Origin: an uncultured Actinomyces sp.
Lineage (GTDB): Bacteria; Actinomycetota; Actinomycetes; Actinomycetales; Actinomycetaceae
NCBI GenBank assembly: GCA_900556405.1
Contig: USPB01000056.1
Coordinates: forward strand, 1-10,602
DNA length: 10,602 bases
Reading direction: 5' to 3'
Shown: positions 1 through 6,355 of the stretch, one piece after another
Layout: each line of letters starts with the position of its first letter
How positions within the stretch are numbered: position 1 is the first letter of the stretch
The notes under the pieces: model-generated
What the model was told of the DNA's origin: nothing
The model's database searches: none
What the model saw: only the letters and a program-made list of their open reading frames with translations
Program-made: the position numbers and the translations under genes

Positions 1-736
1 GCGTGAACAGCCAGTTGACGTGCTTGTGGGCGGCGTAGGGCTGGTCGATGTCGTCGCCGCCCGGGGCCAGGTCGAAGCTGCCGTCATTGGTGACCGCCTT
101 GCTGCCCTCGGTCAAGCTGGAGGTAAAGGCGTAGATGCGGCCGTTTTCCGGGCCCGTGTAGGAGATGTGGAAGCGCGCGGCGTCATATCCGCCGGCCGTG
201 ACGCCCAGGGTGTCCCAGCCGGGCCACAGGACGGTGGCCTGGTTGTCGCCGGACTGGCCGAGCAGGTAGGCCGCGGTGGGAGCGCCGGTCGCCTGGCTGA
301 CGGAGCCAGGGATCCGGGTCAGGGTGGACTTGTTGACGGCCAGCAGCGTCTGCTCGGGCTCGCGCATGACGCCGGAGCCGGTGGCGTCCTCCTTGATGCG
401 CAGGGTCAGCGCACCGGAAGCGTCGGAGGTCAGGTCGAAGATGTCGGCATGGCCGTGGTCCAGGGTGGCCGTGGTGCCGGCGGGGGCGGTGCGCATGACG
501 GCGCAGGCGGAAACGTCGGCCTCGGACGAGGCCGTGGCTGCGTCGGTCGTTGCGCCGTCGGCCTCGGTGGTGTCTGTGGCTGCGTCGGTTGCTACCGCGT
601 CCGCGCTGTCGGGACCGGCGGTGGCCTCGTCGGCGGCGTGTGCCGCTCCGGGCACGAGGAAGGAGGCGGCCGCGAGGGCCATGACGGCGAAAGCCCGGGC
701 CGCGCGGCCCGGGTTCCGGTGCTTCGTGGGGTTCAT
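1..736 (-). CDS. Surface-anchored ABC-transporter-associated protein (choice-of-anchor M type), N-terminal part
   Basis: Partial gene: 245 codons are visible and the frame stays open through the left edge. The ATG at 736 follows an AGAGGA ribosome site. The protein starts with a Sec signal peptide: basic residues 5-14, a hydrophobic core at about 15-30, and a likely cut after AHA (32-34). An Ala/Asp/Thr/Glu-rich low-complexity linker follows (about 35-76). The next part carries DHGHADIFDL (93-102), LWPGWDT (170-176) and HKHVNW (237-242). The His-x-His motifs and the GWDT and NW signatures fit the TIGR03769-type repeat of actinobacterial surface-anchored proteins, which are encoded with metal ABC transporters. 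The role is probably extracellular zinc (or manganese) capture at the wall. The Zur/Fur-like operator over its promoter agrees with this. The transporter genes and the wall anchor would lie beyond the left edge and are not seen. The family call is good; the metal is inferred. Confidence 0.82.
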   Translation of the reverse strand, partial: MNPTKHRNPGRAARAFAVMALAAASFLVPGAAHAADEATAGPDSADAVATDAATDTTEADGATTDAATASSEADVSACAVMRTAPAGTTATLDHGHADIFDLTSDASGALTLRIKEDATGSGVMREPEQTLLAVNKSTLTRIPGSVSQATGAPTAAYLLGQSGDNQATVLWPGWDTLGVTAGGYDAARFHISYTGPENGRIYAFTSSLTEGSKAVTNDGSFDLAPGGDDIDQPYAAHKHVNWLFT

Positions 737-764
737 GGAGGGAGTCCTCTAGGTGCTTCGCACG

Positions 765-793
765 TGTATATGAATGAGAATCGTTATCATTCT
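765..793 (-). promoter_or_regulatory. Zur/Fur-type operator overlapping the surface-protein promoter
   Basis: An imperfect palindrome, GAATGAGAATCGTTATCATTC, occupies 772-792, with 8 of 10 base pairs matching around centre C782. Read on the minus strand its core, TGATAACGATTCTCA, fits the TGAnAAnnATTnTCA pattern of actinobacterial Zur boxes and also resembles Fur boxes. A minus-strand -10 candidate TATACA (765-770) lies next to it, so the box fills the space between -10 and a weak -35 (TTAGAA, 790-795). That is the usual layout for metal-dependent repression. The leader to the ATG at 736 would be about 20 nt. Zur is preferred over Fur only because of the gene it controls. Confidence 0.65.
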
Positions 794-975
794 AATATCA
801 TGGCCCACGTCGCGCAAAGTTCCGCGATCCGAAATCCCAGATCGATACCTATAACCGTGACCACTCCCCATCACCATGGCGACCGACAGCCTTGATGACG
901 GCCTGGAGAGGTCTGGCTTTTTCGGACCGTTTGTTTTGAGAGGGTTGTTCTGAGTAGTCCCGGCTGCTTGTGGCC

Positions 976-1055
976 GGCCAGCTTCGATGACGGCCAGCTT
1001 CGATGACGGCCAGCTTCGATGACGACCAGCTTCAATGACGGCGAGCTTCAATGAC
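976..1055. repeat. Tandem repeat, five 16-bp units
   Basis: The unit GGCCAGCTTCGATGAC occurs three times exactly (976-991, 992-1007, 1008-1023). Two diverged copies follow: GACCAGCTTCAATGAC (1024-1039) and GGCGAGCTTCAATGAC (1040-1055). A related degenerate copy (ACAGCCTTGATGACGGCC) lies upstream near 885-902. The period of 16 is not a multiple of three, so this is not a coding repeat. There are no spacers, so it is not CRISPR. The function is unknown. Confidence 0.9.
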
Positions 1056-1085
1056 GCCGCGAAACCTCGGAAAACACCACTCCCA

Positions 1086-1209
1086 CCCCAATTTCGCACG
1101 TAATTCTCCAGCCACTCTTTCAAACTTTGAAACCACATCGTTGATATTCCGCGGTTTTCTGGGCCTTCTGAATTCGTCTGACCACCGAATTACGTGCGAA
1201 ATTGAGGGG
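1086..1209. repeat. Inverted-repeat element with perfect 17-bp termini (MITE-like)
   Basis: AATTTCGCACGTAATTC at 1090-1106 is the exact reverse complement of 1187-1203. Outside these arms CCCC (1086-1089) pairs with GGGG (1206-1209) across a 2-nt bulge, giving about 21 paired bases. The 80-bp centre holds a second palindrome, TTTCAAACTTTGAAA (1118-1132). The whole could fold as a long hairpin or be a small non-autonomous mobile element. I see no clear target-site duplication. The minus-strand frame that crosses it is probably a by-product of the repeat. Confidence 0.75.
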
Positions 1210-1563
1210 AGCTCCGGATCGATCTCAGCGCTTCGCCAGGTACTGCGCAGATCCCACAACTCGTACTCACAGTCCCCCACTTCGCCGTCGCCATGCCCCT
1301 CGCAGACCCAGGTCGCACAAACACCTCACTCGCACGATCTACGCCGAACACCCATGCCCCCGGTCAGGACCTCACCCGTCGACTGACGAACTCACACGGA
1401 CCGGCATCGAGACTTCTAAAACTTCGCCATCAATGCACGAGCGAGGCCGATGATGCGCACCAATTGTGACGGCCTGCGCACGCTCGTACAGATGGTGTGC
1501 ACGCAGCCACTTTGCTTTGCAATTACTTGGTTTTCGCTGCGATCTTAATTACTGTCCGATCGG

Positions 1564-1592
1564 TTGAATGCACATTTTGGCAGGGATAAACT
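1564..1592 (+). promoter_or_regulatory. Sigma-70-type promoter of the small-ORF unit
   Basis: TTGAAT (1564-1569) and TAAACT (1587-1592) are separated by 17 bp; an overlapping TATAAC sits at 1592-1597. Transcription would start near 1599, directly before the first leader hairpin. It is the best-spaced promoter seen in the left part of the window. Confidence 0.6.
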
Positions 1593-1601
1593 ATAACCAT
1601 C

Positions 1602-1732
1602 AAGCGCCTGACGAAGCTGCCATGCTGGTCCGGCGCTTTTCTTGTTTGAAACGCAGGGTCGCGCCGACGCCACCCGCGTTGGCACACTCCACGTACGAGA
1701 CCGCCGGGCGATCCCCGGCCTCGTCAAACAGG
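1602..1732 (+). promoter_or_regulatory. Structured leader RNA upstream of the small ORF (possible attenuator)
   Basis: Just after the predicted transcription start, AAGCGCC (1602-1608) pairs with GGCGCTT (1632-1638). Inner helices 1610-1612/1628-1630 and 1615-1617/1624-1626 extend it, and TTTT follows (1637-1640), so it resembles an early terminator. Next, TGTTTGA (1643-1649) pairs with TCAAACA (1724-1730) and encloses two hairpins, GCCGACGC/GCGTTGGC (1663-1670/1676-1683) and GCCGGG/CCCGGC (1703-1708/1714-1719). Together these give a three-way junction. The pairing is seen in the sequence; any switch or ncRNA role is inferred. It matches no riboswitch class I know. Short helices can arise by chance in GC-rich DNA. 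Confidence 0.4.
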
Positions 1733-1770
1733 GAATCAACACAACATACGATCCCACGAGGAGTTCACTC

Positions 1771-1869
1771 ATGTTCTCGACCATCGACGTCATGGTTGCC
1801 CAGGCTCACATCGATCAGCTCAACGAGCTCGCCGACGCCAAGCACCTGGTGAAGGCCGACCGCCACTGA
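1771..1869 (+). CDS. Small protein, 32 aa, function unknown
   Basis: An ATG at 1771 follows a strong GAGGAG site (1758-1763, 7-nt spacing) and ends in TGA at 1867-1869. The peptide begins MFSTIDVMVAQAHIDQLNEL and ends ADAKHLVKADRH. It is likely one amphipathic helix, with no cysteines, no membrane segment and no signal peptide. The same frame is open upstream to a TTG at 1642, but that start lies inside the leader hairpins and has no RBS, so the short form is chosen. A promoter at 1564, a foldable leader and an intrinsic terminator 30 bp after the stop make it a self-contained unit. I do not recognise a named family. It could be a small regulatory protein or the translated part of an RNA regulator. 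Confidence 0.6.
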   Translation: MFSTIDVMVAQAHIDQLNELADAKHLVKADRH

Positions 1870-1899
1870 GCGAATTCCGGCCACGCCGGAGTTCCACGC

Positions 1900-1933
1900 A
1901 AGTCCGCAGACCCGCGAGGGATGCGGACTTTTT
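1900..1933 (+). terminator. Intrinsic terminator after the small ORF
   Basis: AAGTCCGCA (1900-1908) pairs perfectly with TGCGGACTT (1922-1930) over a 13-nt loop and runs into TTTTT (1929-1933). A smaller hairpin, AATTCCGG/CCGGAGTT (1873-1880/1886-1893), lies between it and the stop codon. Confidence 0.85.
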
Positions 1934-2130
1934 GTATACCGAGACGGGCACGCGTCGCCGCTCCCCTACCTAGCGCTCGACCAACGAATCGGCGCGGGGT
2001 CATACCACGGTAGGTGGGCCGGACCCTGGAACCCATGGGCAGCGATTGGCAACGTATTCCAGAGGACACCACGAGGCCCGCCAGCGTTGCTGGGTCCGCC
2101 TGCGCCGCCAGCGAGCGTGGCACTGATAAG

Positions 2131-2170
2131 GGTGGAAAATGTATAACGAAATCGGTGGAAAATGTATAAT
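2131..2170 (+). promoter_or_regulatory. Paired 16-bp direct repeats overlapping the ATPase promoter
   Basis: GGTGGAAAATGTATAA occurs at 2131-2146 and 2154-2169, with start points 23 bp apart, about two helical turns. The second copy supplies a perfect -10 hexamer TATAAT (2165-2170); no good -35 is visible. Transcription would begin near 2177, leaving a short leader with AGGAG at 2193-2197 before the GTG at 2203. Two in-phase copies over a promoter suggest an operator bound by a dimer or by two molecules, perhaps for autoregulation. That role is inferred. The rest of 1934-2130 shows nothing recognisable. Confidence 0.65.
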
Positions 2171-2202
2171 GGTCTACGTATTCGCTGATCATAGGAGATT
2201 CG

Positions 2203-3489
2203 GTGCAGGCTGTACGTCCGGAGAACTATCGCCCTCGAGCAATCGACCGGCGTATCGACCAACTACTGCGATCCTTCGGCGCTGTTGAAATCGCCGGGCC
2301 AAAATGGTGTGGAAAGACCTGGACCTCACTTGCACATGCCAACAGCGCCGACTCTCTGACTGACCCAGCAACTCTTCGAGCAGCTCAGACGTCTCCCGAT
2401 CTCGTACTCTCTGGCAAGCATCCACACCTCATTGATGAGTGGCAAGAGGTGCCTCAGATCTGGGATATGGTTCGTTCTCGTATCGATTCCTCCGCGGGTA
2501 CACGAGGGCAGTTCATCCTCACAGGGTCCTCCGCTCCTCACGATATCGAAACAATCAGGCACAGCGGTGCGGGGCGTATTGCGCGCGTTCACTTGCGGCC
2601 TATGACCTCATACGAGGCCGGAGCAACTCCCGGCGGCGTGAGCCTCCACGGTCTTTTTGATGATAAGGGGATGACGTCGCAACGATGCGACAGCTCAATC
2701 GAAAGCATCGCGCGTTGGTGCTGCCGAGGAGGGTGGCCGTCGATTCTTGATCTTGATGACGAAGACGCGTTAGAAACTCCCGCACAGTACCTACGCAACC
2801 TCATCGAGGTAAATATGCCTCAACTACGCCGATCTCCAGACACTACACGGTCTCTCTTACGCGCTCTCAGTATGAATCTTGCACAAGCTCCGACAATGAG
2901 CACGCTGTCGAAGGATATGGGCAGTGAAGGAGAAGACAAGTCACGCCATACAATCAAGGCATACCTTGACGATCTCCGCGCCATGTACCTCCTTGAAGAT
3001 GTGTCTGGTTGGGCGCCCGCAGCTCGAGGGAAGAAACGTGTGCGCATCAAACCCAAGCGCTACTTCGTCGATCCCTCGCTGCCTGCTGCCATGCTTGGTC
3101 TATCTCCTAGCAAATTGCTACGTGATACTCAAACTCTCGGCGGCTTGTTTGAGACTCTTGTCTGTCGTGATCTCCTCACGTTCATCGACACACTTCCTGG
3201 TGTCGGAAACTCCATCGCTTATTACCGTGACGACAAAGGTCTCGAGGTCGACTTCATCATCGAACTCGCTGACGGGCGCTGGGGTGCGTTCGAGGTCAAA
3301 CTATCGTCGATGGGAATTACTGATCGTGCCGTGGAACGCCTCCACAAGTTCCGTACGCTCATGACCGGTAACCCTATGGCTCAAACTTCCGAGCCTTCCT
3401 TCCTTGGTTTCATCGTGGGCCACGGAGAGTTCGCCTACCAGCGCGACGACGGTCTGCTCGTCCTCCCCTACGCATGCATCGAGCCCTGA
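2203..3489 (+). CDS. AAA ATPase with C-terminal DUF4143 domain
   Basis: A 428-aa protein starting at GTG 2203, with AGGAG five bases upstream. The N-terminal ATPase has a Walker A GPKWCGKTW (32-40), a Walker B-like LIDEWQ (76-81) and ILTGSS (105-110) in the sensor-1 place. A winged-helix-like middle follows (about 210-270). The C-terminal DUF4143 region has FVDPSLPAAMLG (288-299), GGLFETLV (313-320), EVDFII (348-353) and AFEVKLS (362-368). Residues D350, E364 and K366 form a PD-(D/E)XK-like set, as is usual in this COG1373 family. The cellular role of the family is not settled; nucleic-acid processing or a toxin/defence-like role has been considered. The gene appears less GC-rich than its neighbours and uses at least two TTA leucine codons (2770, 2857), so it may have been acquired. 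It ends in a parS site with no obvious terminator. Confidence 0.9.
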   Translation: MQAVRPENYRPRAIDRRIDQLLRSFGAVEIAGPKWCGKTWTSLAHANSADSLTDPATLRAAQTSPDLVLSGKHPHLIDEWQEVPQIWDMVRSRIDSSAGTRGQFILTGSSAPHDIETIRHSGAGRIARVHLRPMTSYEAGATPGGVSLHGLFDDKGMTSQRCDSSIESIARWCCRGGWPSILDLDDEDALETPAQYLRNLIEVNMPQLRRSPDTTRSLLRALSMNLAQAPTMSTLSKDMGSEGEDKSRHTIKAYLDDLRAMYLLEDVSGWAPAARGKKRVRIKPKRYFVDPSLPAAMLGLSPSKLLRDTQTLGGLFETLVCRDLLTFIDTLPGVGNSIAYYRDDKGLEVDFIIELADGRWGAFEVKLSSMGITDRAVERLHKFRTLMTGNPMAQTSEPSFLGFIVGHGEFAYQRDDGLLVLPYACIEP

Positions 3490-3505
3490 TGTTTCACGTG
3501 AAACA
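3490..3505. promoter_or_regulatory. parS site 1
   Basis: A perfect TGTTTCACGTGAAACA, palindromic over 18 bp (3489-3506). It begins at the base after the DUF4143 ATPase stop codon. ParB binds it and loads onto the chromosome as a clamp. It is the most distant copy from parB in the window. Confidence 0.95.
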
Positions 3506-3614
3506 TCTGCCCATCCACCGGCCCCGTTACCCCGTATCGCCCGGAAGGTGGCACACTTGACCTATACGGTTATACGTAAGTTCACGCAAGACTTCATGCA
3601 AAGGATGGCATGCC

Positions 3615-4943
3615 TTGACTCAGCCCTCGACCAATGGCGGCACCCCGGCCTCGTCCGGCCGGACCCCCGCGCAGGGAAACCGCCTCGACCCCTGGTACGA
3701 CGTCTACGCGGACCGCGCCCACAACCTGCGCGCGTCCGAGATTCGAGCTCTCTTCTCCGTCGTGTCGCGTCCCGAGGTCGTCTCTCTCGCTGGCGGCATG
3801 CCGAACCTGAAGGACCTGCCCCTCGATAAGCTGGCGGCGTCCGCGGAGAAGCTGGTGCGCAATCACGGTGCGCAGGCCATGCAGTACGGCAGCGGCCAGG
3901 GCTGGGAGGTGCTGCGCGAGCGCATCACCGAGGTCATGGGCTACGACGGCATCGTCGGCGCCGACCCGGACGACGTCGTCGTCACGACGGGTAGCCAGCA
4001 GGCGCTCGACCTCGTCACCGAGCTCTTCGTGAACCCGGGCGACGTTATCCTCGCCGAGGCCCCCTCCTACGTGGGCGCTCTGGGCGTGTTCCGCGCGCGC
4101 CAGGCCGACATCGTACACGTGCCGATGGATGAGCACGGCATCATTCCCGAGGCCCTGGAAGAGACGATCCGCAGCGTGCGCGCGTCGGGTCGCACGATCA
4201 AGTTCATCTACATCATTCCGAACTACCACAACCCCGCCGGCGTCACGCTCTCCGCCGAGCGCCGCCCGATCATCGCCGAGATCTGCCTGCGCGAGCACGT
4301 CCTGATCGTCGAAGACAATCCCTACGGCCTGCTCGGCTTCCACGCCGACCCGCTGCCGGCCATTGCCTCGTACAGCCCTGAGGGCGTCGTCTACCTGGGT
4401 TCGTTCTCGAAGATGTTCGCCCCCGGTTTCCGCATCGGCTGGGCGTACGCGCCGCATGCGATCCGCGCGAAGCTGGTCCTGGCGCTCGAGTCCGCGATCC
4501 TGTGCCCGTCGATGGTCGGCCAGATGGCGATCGCCGACTACCTGAGCAACTACGACTGGTACGGCCAGGTGAAGTCCTTCCGCTCGATGTACGCGGAGCG
4601 TTGCCGCGCGATGCTCACCGCTCTCGAGGAGTTCATGCCGTCGTGCACGTGGACGGTCCCGGACGGCGGCTTCTACACGTGGGTGACGCTGCCCGAGGGC
4701 CTCGACGCAAAGGCCATGCTGCCTCGCGCCGTGCGCGCGCAGGTCGCGTACGTGTCCGGCACGGCCTTCTACTACGACGGCTCGGGCTCGAACCACATGC
4801 GCCTGTCCTTCTGCTACCCCACTCCCGAACAGATCCGCGAGGGCGTGCGTCGCCTCTCGACGGTCGTTAACGCGGAGAAGGAAATCGTCGACATGTTCGG
4901 TACCGCCTCGGGCAACGAGGCCGGGGCCGGGTCCGACCGCTAA
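3615..4943 (+). CDS. PLP-dependent class I/II aminotransferase (LysN/ARO8-like)
   Basis: A 442-aa fold-type I enzyme that should transfer an amino group from an amino acid to a 2-oxoacid using pyridoxal phosphate in the cytoplasm. Visible motifs are SLAGGMPN (57-64), the phosphate-binding TTGSQQA (124-130), NPAG (206-209), the cofactor-ring Asp in VEDNPYG (D234, Y237), the Schiff-base lysine in GSFSK (K266), GFRIGW (R273) and the substrate-carboxylate arginine in MRLSF (R396). It resembles the MocR/2-aminoadipate transaminase group (COG1167) but has no N-terminal GntR helix-turn-helix. The TTG at 3615 is the first in-frame start after a stop at 3558, and AGGA lies 9 nt upstream; the conserved part begins near DPWYD (25-29). 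Weak promoter-like TTGACC (3557) and repeated TATACG (3563, 3571) lie upstream. It forms an operon with the next gene 23 bp downstream. The substrate is unknown. Confidence 0.88.
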   Translation: MTQPSTNGGTPASSGRTPAQGNRLDPWYDVYADRAHNLRASEIRALFSVVSRPEVVSLAGGMPNLKDLPLDKLAASAEKLVRNHGAQAMQYGSGQGWEVLRERITEVMGYDGIVGADPDDVVVTTGSQQALDLVTELFVNPGDVILAEAPSYVGALGVFRARQADIVHVPMDEHGIIPEALEETIRSVRASGRTIKFIYIIPNYHNPAGVTLSAERRPIIAEICLREHVLIVEDNPYGLLGFHADPLPAIASYSPEGVVYLGSFSKMFAPGFRIGWAYAPHAIRAKLVLALESAILCPSMVGQMAIADYLSNYDWYGQVKSFRSMYAERCRAMLTALEEFMPSCTWTVPDGGFYTWVTLPEGLDAKAMLPRAVRAQVAYVSGTAFYYDGSGSNHMRLSFCYPTPEQIREGVRRLSTVVNAEKEIVDMFGTASGNEAGAGSDR

Positions 4944-4966
4944 CAGTTACCCGAGGAGATACCCCC

Positions 4967-6004
4967 ATGGCTACCAAAGTTCTGATTATCGCCGGCGGTC
5001 TGACGCATGAGCGTGACGTGTCGGTTCGTTCGGGTCGTCGCGTCGCGAACATCTTGACGCAGTTCGGCTACGAGGTCCTCATTTCCGACGTCGACGCGTC
5101 TCTCGCTGAGGCGATCGAGTCTTTCTCCCCCGATGTGGTGTGGCCGCTGGTCCACGGTTCGATCGGCGAGGACGGCTCCCTGCAGTCTTTCCTGGAGTCC
5201 GTGGGGATCCCCTTCGTGGGTTCCTCGTCGGTGCAGGCAATGCTGGCGTCAAACAAGCCCACGGCGAAGGCTCTGCTGGGCTCTGCGGGGCTCGCGACCC
5301 CCGGTTGGGTGACGTTGCCGCAGGCGATCTTCCGCCAGCTGGGCGCTTCGCACGTGCTCTCCGCTCTCGAGGGATCGGTGTCCTTCCCTGTCGTCATTAA
5401 GCCGACGGACGGTGGATCCGCACTCGGTATTTCGACCGCGAAGGACGCGAAGAGCCTGCGCCGCGCGATGGTGGACGCCTTCGCCTACGGCCAGCGCCTG
5501 ATGGTCGAGCAGCGCATCGACGGGCGCGATGTGGCCGTGTCTGTGGTCGACCTGTGGGACGGTCCCCAGGCGCTGCCCCCGGTGGAAATCTCGACGGATC
5601 GCGGCCGCTACGACTACGACGCACGCTACACGACGGATGAGACCGAGTACTTCGTGCCCGCGCGTCTCTCCGAGGAAATCTTGGCGGACCTCCAGGCCGC
5701 TGCGGTGGAGGCCCACACGACGCTGGGCCTGCGGGACCTGTCCCGCATGGACTTCGTGGTCGACGACGAGGGCACCTGCTGGTTCATCGATGCGAACGTC
5801 GCACCCGGCATGACGGACACGTCGCTCCTCCCCCAGGCTGCAGACGCGCTCGAGGATTCGTCGTTCGCGCAGCTGTGCGCCGACATCGTGGACTTCGTGG
5901 CCGGCGGCCGCGACGTGCACGGCATCGACTACGTCATCGACGAGGAGGGCACCGGCGTCATCATCTCCGAGGAGGACGAGGAAGCCGCGGCCACCGAGGA
6001 GTAA
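4967..6004 (+). CDS. D-alanine--D-alanine ligase family ATP-grasp protein
   Basis: A 345-aa ATP-grasp enzyme; the ATG follows AGGAG (4954-4958). Ddl ligates two D-alanines with ATP for peptidoglycan. Family motifs are present: AGGLTHERDVSVRSG (9-23, E15), PLVHGSIGEDGSLQ (60-73), VVIKPTDGGSALGIS (142-156), VEQRIDGRDVAV (180-191), YDYDARY (215-221, with Y221 in the place of the D-Ala-selecting Tyr of DdlB), SRMDF (R260, D262) and FIDANVAPGMTDTS (273-286). The metal ligand usually Glu in the LLEAN/EIN motif is Asp here (D275), while N277 is kept. An acidic tail of about 30 residues, rich in Glu and Asp, extends past the normal end. It may be a paralogue rather than the main Ddl, because its aminotransferase partner and location mark a distinct lineage. 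A different acceptor amino acid is possible. Confidence 0.85.
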   Translation: MATKVLIIAGGLTHERDVSVRSGRRVANILTQFGYEVLISDVDASLAEAIESFSPDVVWPLVHGSIGEDGSLQSFLESVGIPFVGSSSVQAMLASNKPTAKALLGSAGLATPGWVTLPQAIFRQLGASHVLSALEGSVSFPVVIKPTDGGSALGISTAKDAKSLRRAMVDAFAYGQRLMVEQRIDGRDVAVSVVDLWDGPQALPPVEISTDRGRYDYDARYTTDETEYFVPARLSEEILADLQAAAVEAHTTLGLRDLSRMDFVVDDEGTCWFIDANVAPGMTDTSLLPQAADALEDSSFAQLCADIVDFVAGGRDVHGIDYVIDEEGTGVIISEEDEEAAATEE

Positions 6005-6022
6005 ACCGCTCATTCATCGCAC

Positions 6023-6057
6023 TGTGGGCCCGGGAGGATGATCCTCCCGGGCCCACA
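6023..6057 (+). terminator. Perfect 16-bp hairpin after the ligase gene, abutting parS
   Basis: TGTGGGCCCGGGAGGA (6023-6038) pairs perfectly with 6042-6057 over a TGA loop. The stem is very GC-rich and begins 18 bp after the stop codon, where a terminator is expected. No T tract follows; instead a parS site starts at the very next base. It could work as a terminator in both directions or as a roadblock. Confidence 0.7.
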
Positions 6058-6073
6058 TGTTTCACGTGAAACA
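6058..6073. promoter_or_regulatory. parS site 2
   Basis: A perfect 16-bp TGTTTCACGTGAAACA, fused directly to the 3' side of the ligase hairpin in the convergent intergenic region. Confidence 0.95.
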
Positions 6074-6120
6074 ATCGCCAGTCCATCGCACAATACAACG
6101 ACGGACACGCTCTATCACCG

Positions 6121-6145
6121 ACCGATTGTGGCGCCCACAATCGGT
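6121..6145. repeat. Perfect 11-bp inverted repeat (hairpin)
   Basis: ACCGATTGTGG (6121-6131) and CCACAATCGGT (6135-6145) are separated by CGC. Neither side has a T tract, so it is not a classical terminator. It could be an operator-like or structural palindrome between the two transcription ends. Confidence 0.7.
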
Positions 6146-6156
6146 GAATTCGAGCC

Positions 6157-6209
6157 AAATAAAGTGAGGACATCTCAGCTGCCCGAAGGGGCTGCCTCAT
6201 GTCCTCACT
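6157..6209 (-). terminator. Long hairpin with U tract on the minus strand
   Basis: AGTGAGGACAT (6163-6173) and ATGTCCTCACT (6199-6209) form an 11-bp perfect stem. On the minus strand the apex also pairs: CAGC/GCTG and CCC/GGG around TTC. The stem then runs into TTTATTT (complement of 6157-6163). It should stop transcription arriving from the right, either read-through from the HAD gene whose stop is about 330 bp away, or an unannotated RNA starting in between. Confidence 0.6.
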
Positions 6210-6355
6210 GTAGGGCGCTACGGCTGTCCGACGCTGACGCGTATAGGGTGGACTGCCTTCTGACCCCTACCAGCGCTAGCGTAGCACATGTAGGGTACGC
6301 TCCGTGTCCACGGTGGTATGACGTTCGCGCGCACTATCGAGAACGCGGCCAATGT

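Larger units (their letters stand above)
737..1563. other. Gene-free stretch with repeats
   Basis: No reading frame here has a credible start, RBS and protein-like composition; the open frames on both strands overlap one another and run through repeats. The stretch holds the operator at 765-793, a weak hairpin with a T-rich 3' side near 910-935 (GGTCTG/CGGACC), the 16-bp tandem repeat at 976-1055 and the inverted-repeat element at 1086-1209. From 1210 to 1563 I see nothing recognisable. Its base composition looks less GC-biased than the coding regions, and it may be the remains of decayed genes. Confidence 0.6.

Noticed and set aside
976..1055. CRISPR array
   Set aside because: Units of 16 bp abut directly with no spacers, and no cas gene is nearby.
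1032..1280. Minus-strand 82-codon frame crossing the inverted-repeat element
   Set aside because: GTG start without an RBS; its C-terminal part is encoded by the 17-bp inverted repeats and the 16-bp tandem repeats, so it is more likely a repeat by-product than a gene.
1815..2262. Overlapping minus-strand frames upstream of the ATPase gene
   Set aside because: They overlap the small ORF, the terminator or the ATPase promoter repeats, have no RBS and show no domain-like sequence.
3404..3829. Plus-strand frame spanning the ATPase end, parS 1 and the aminotransferase start
   Set aside because: It is out of frame with both real genes; its DVSRETS segment is only the translation of parS.
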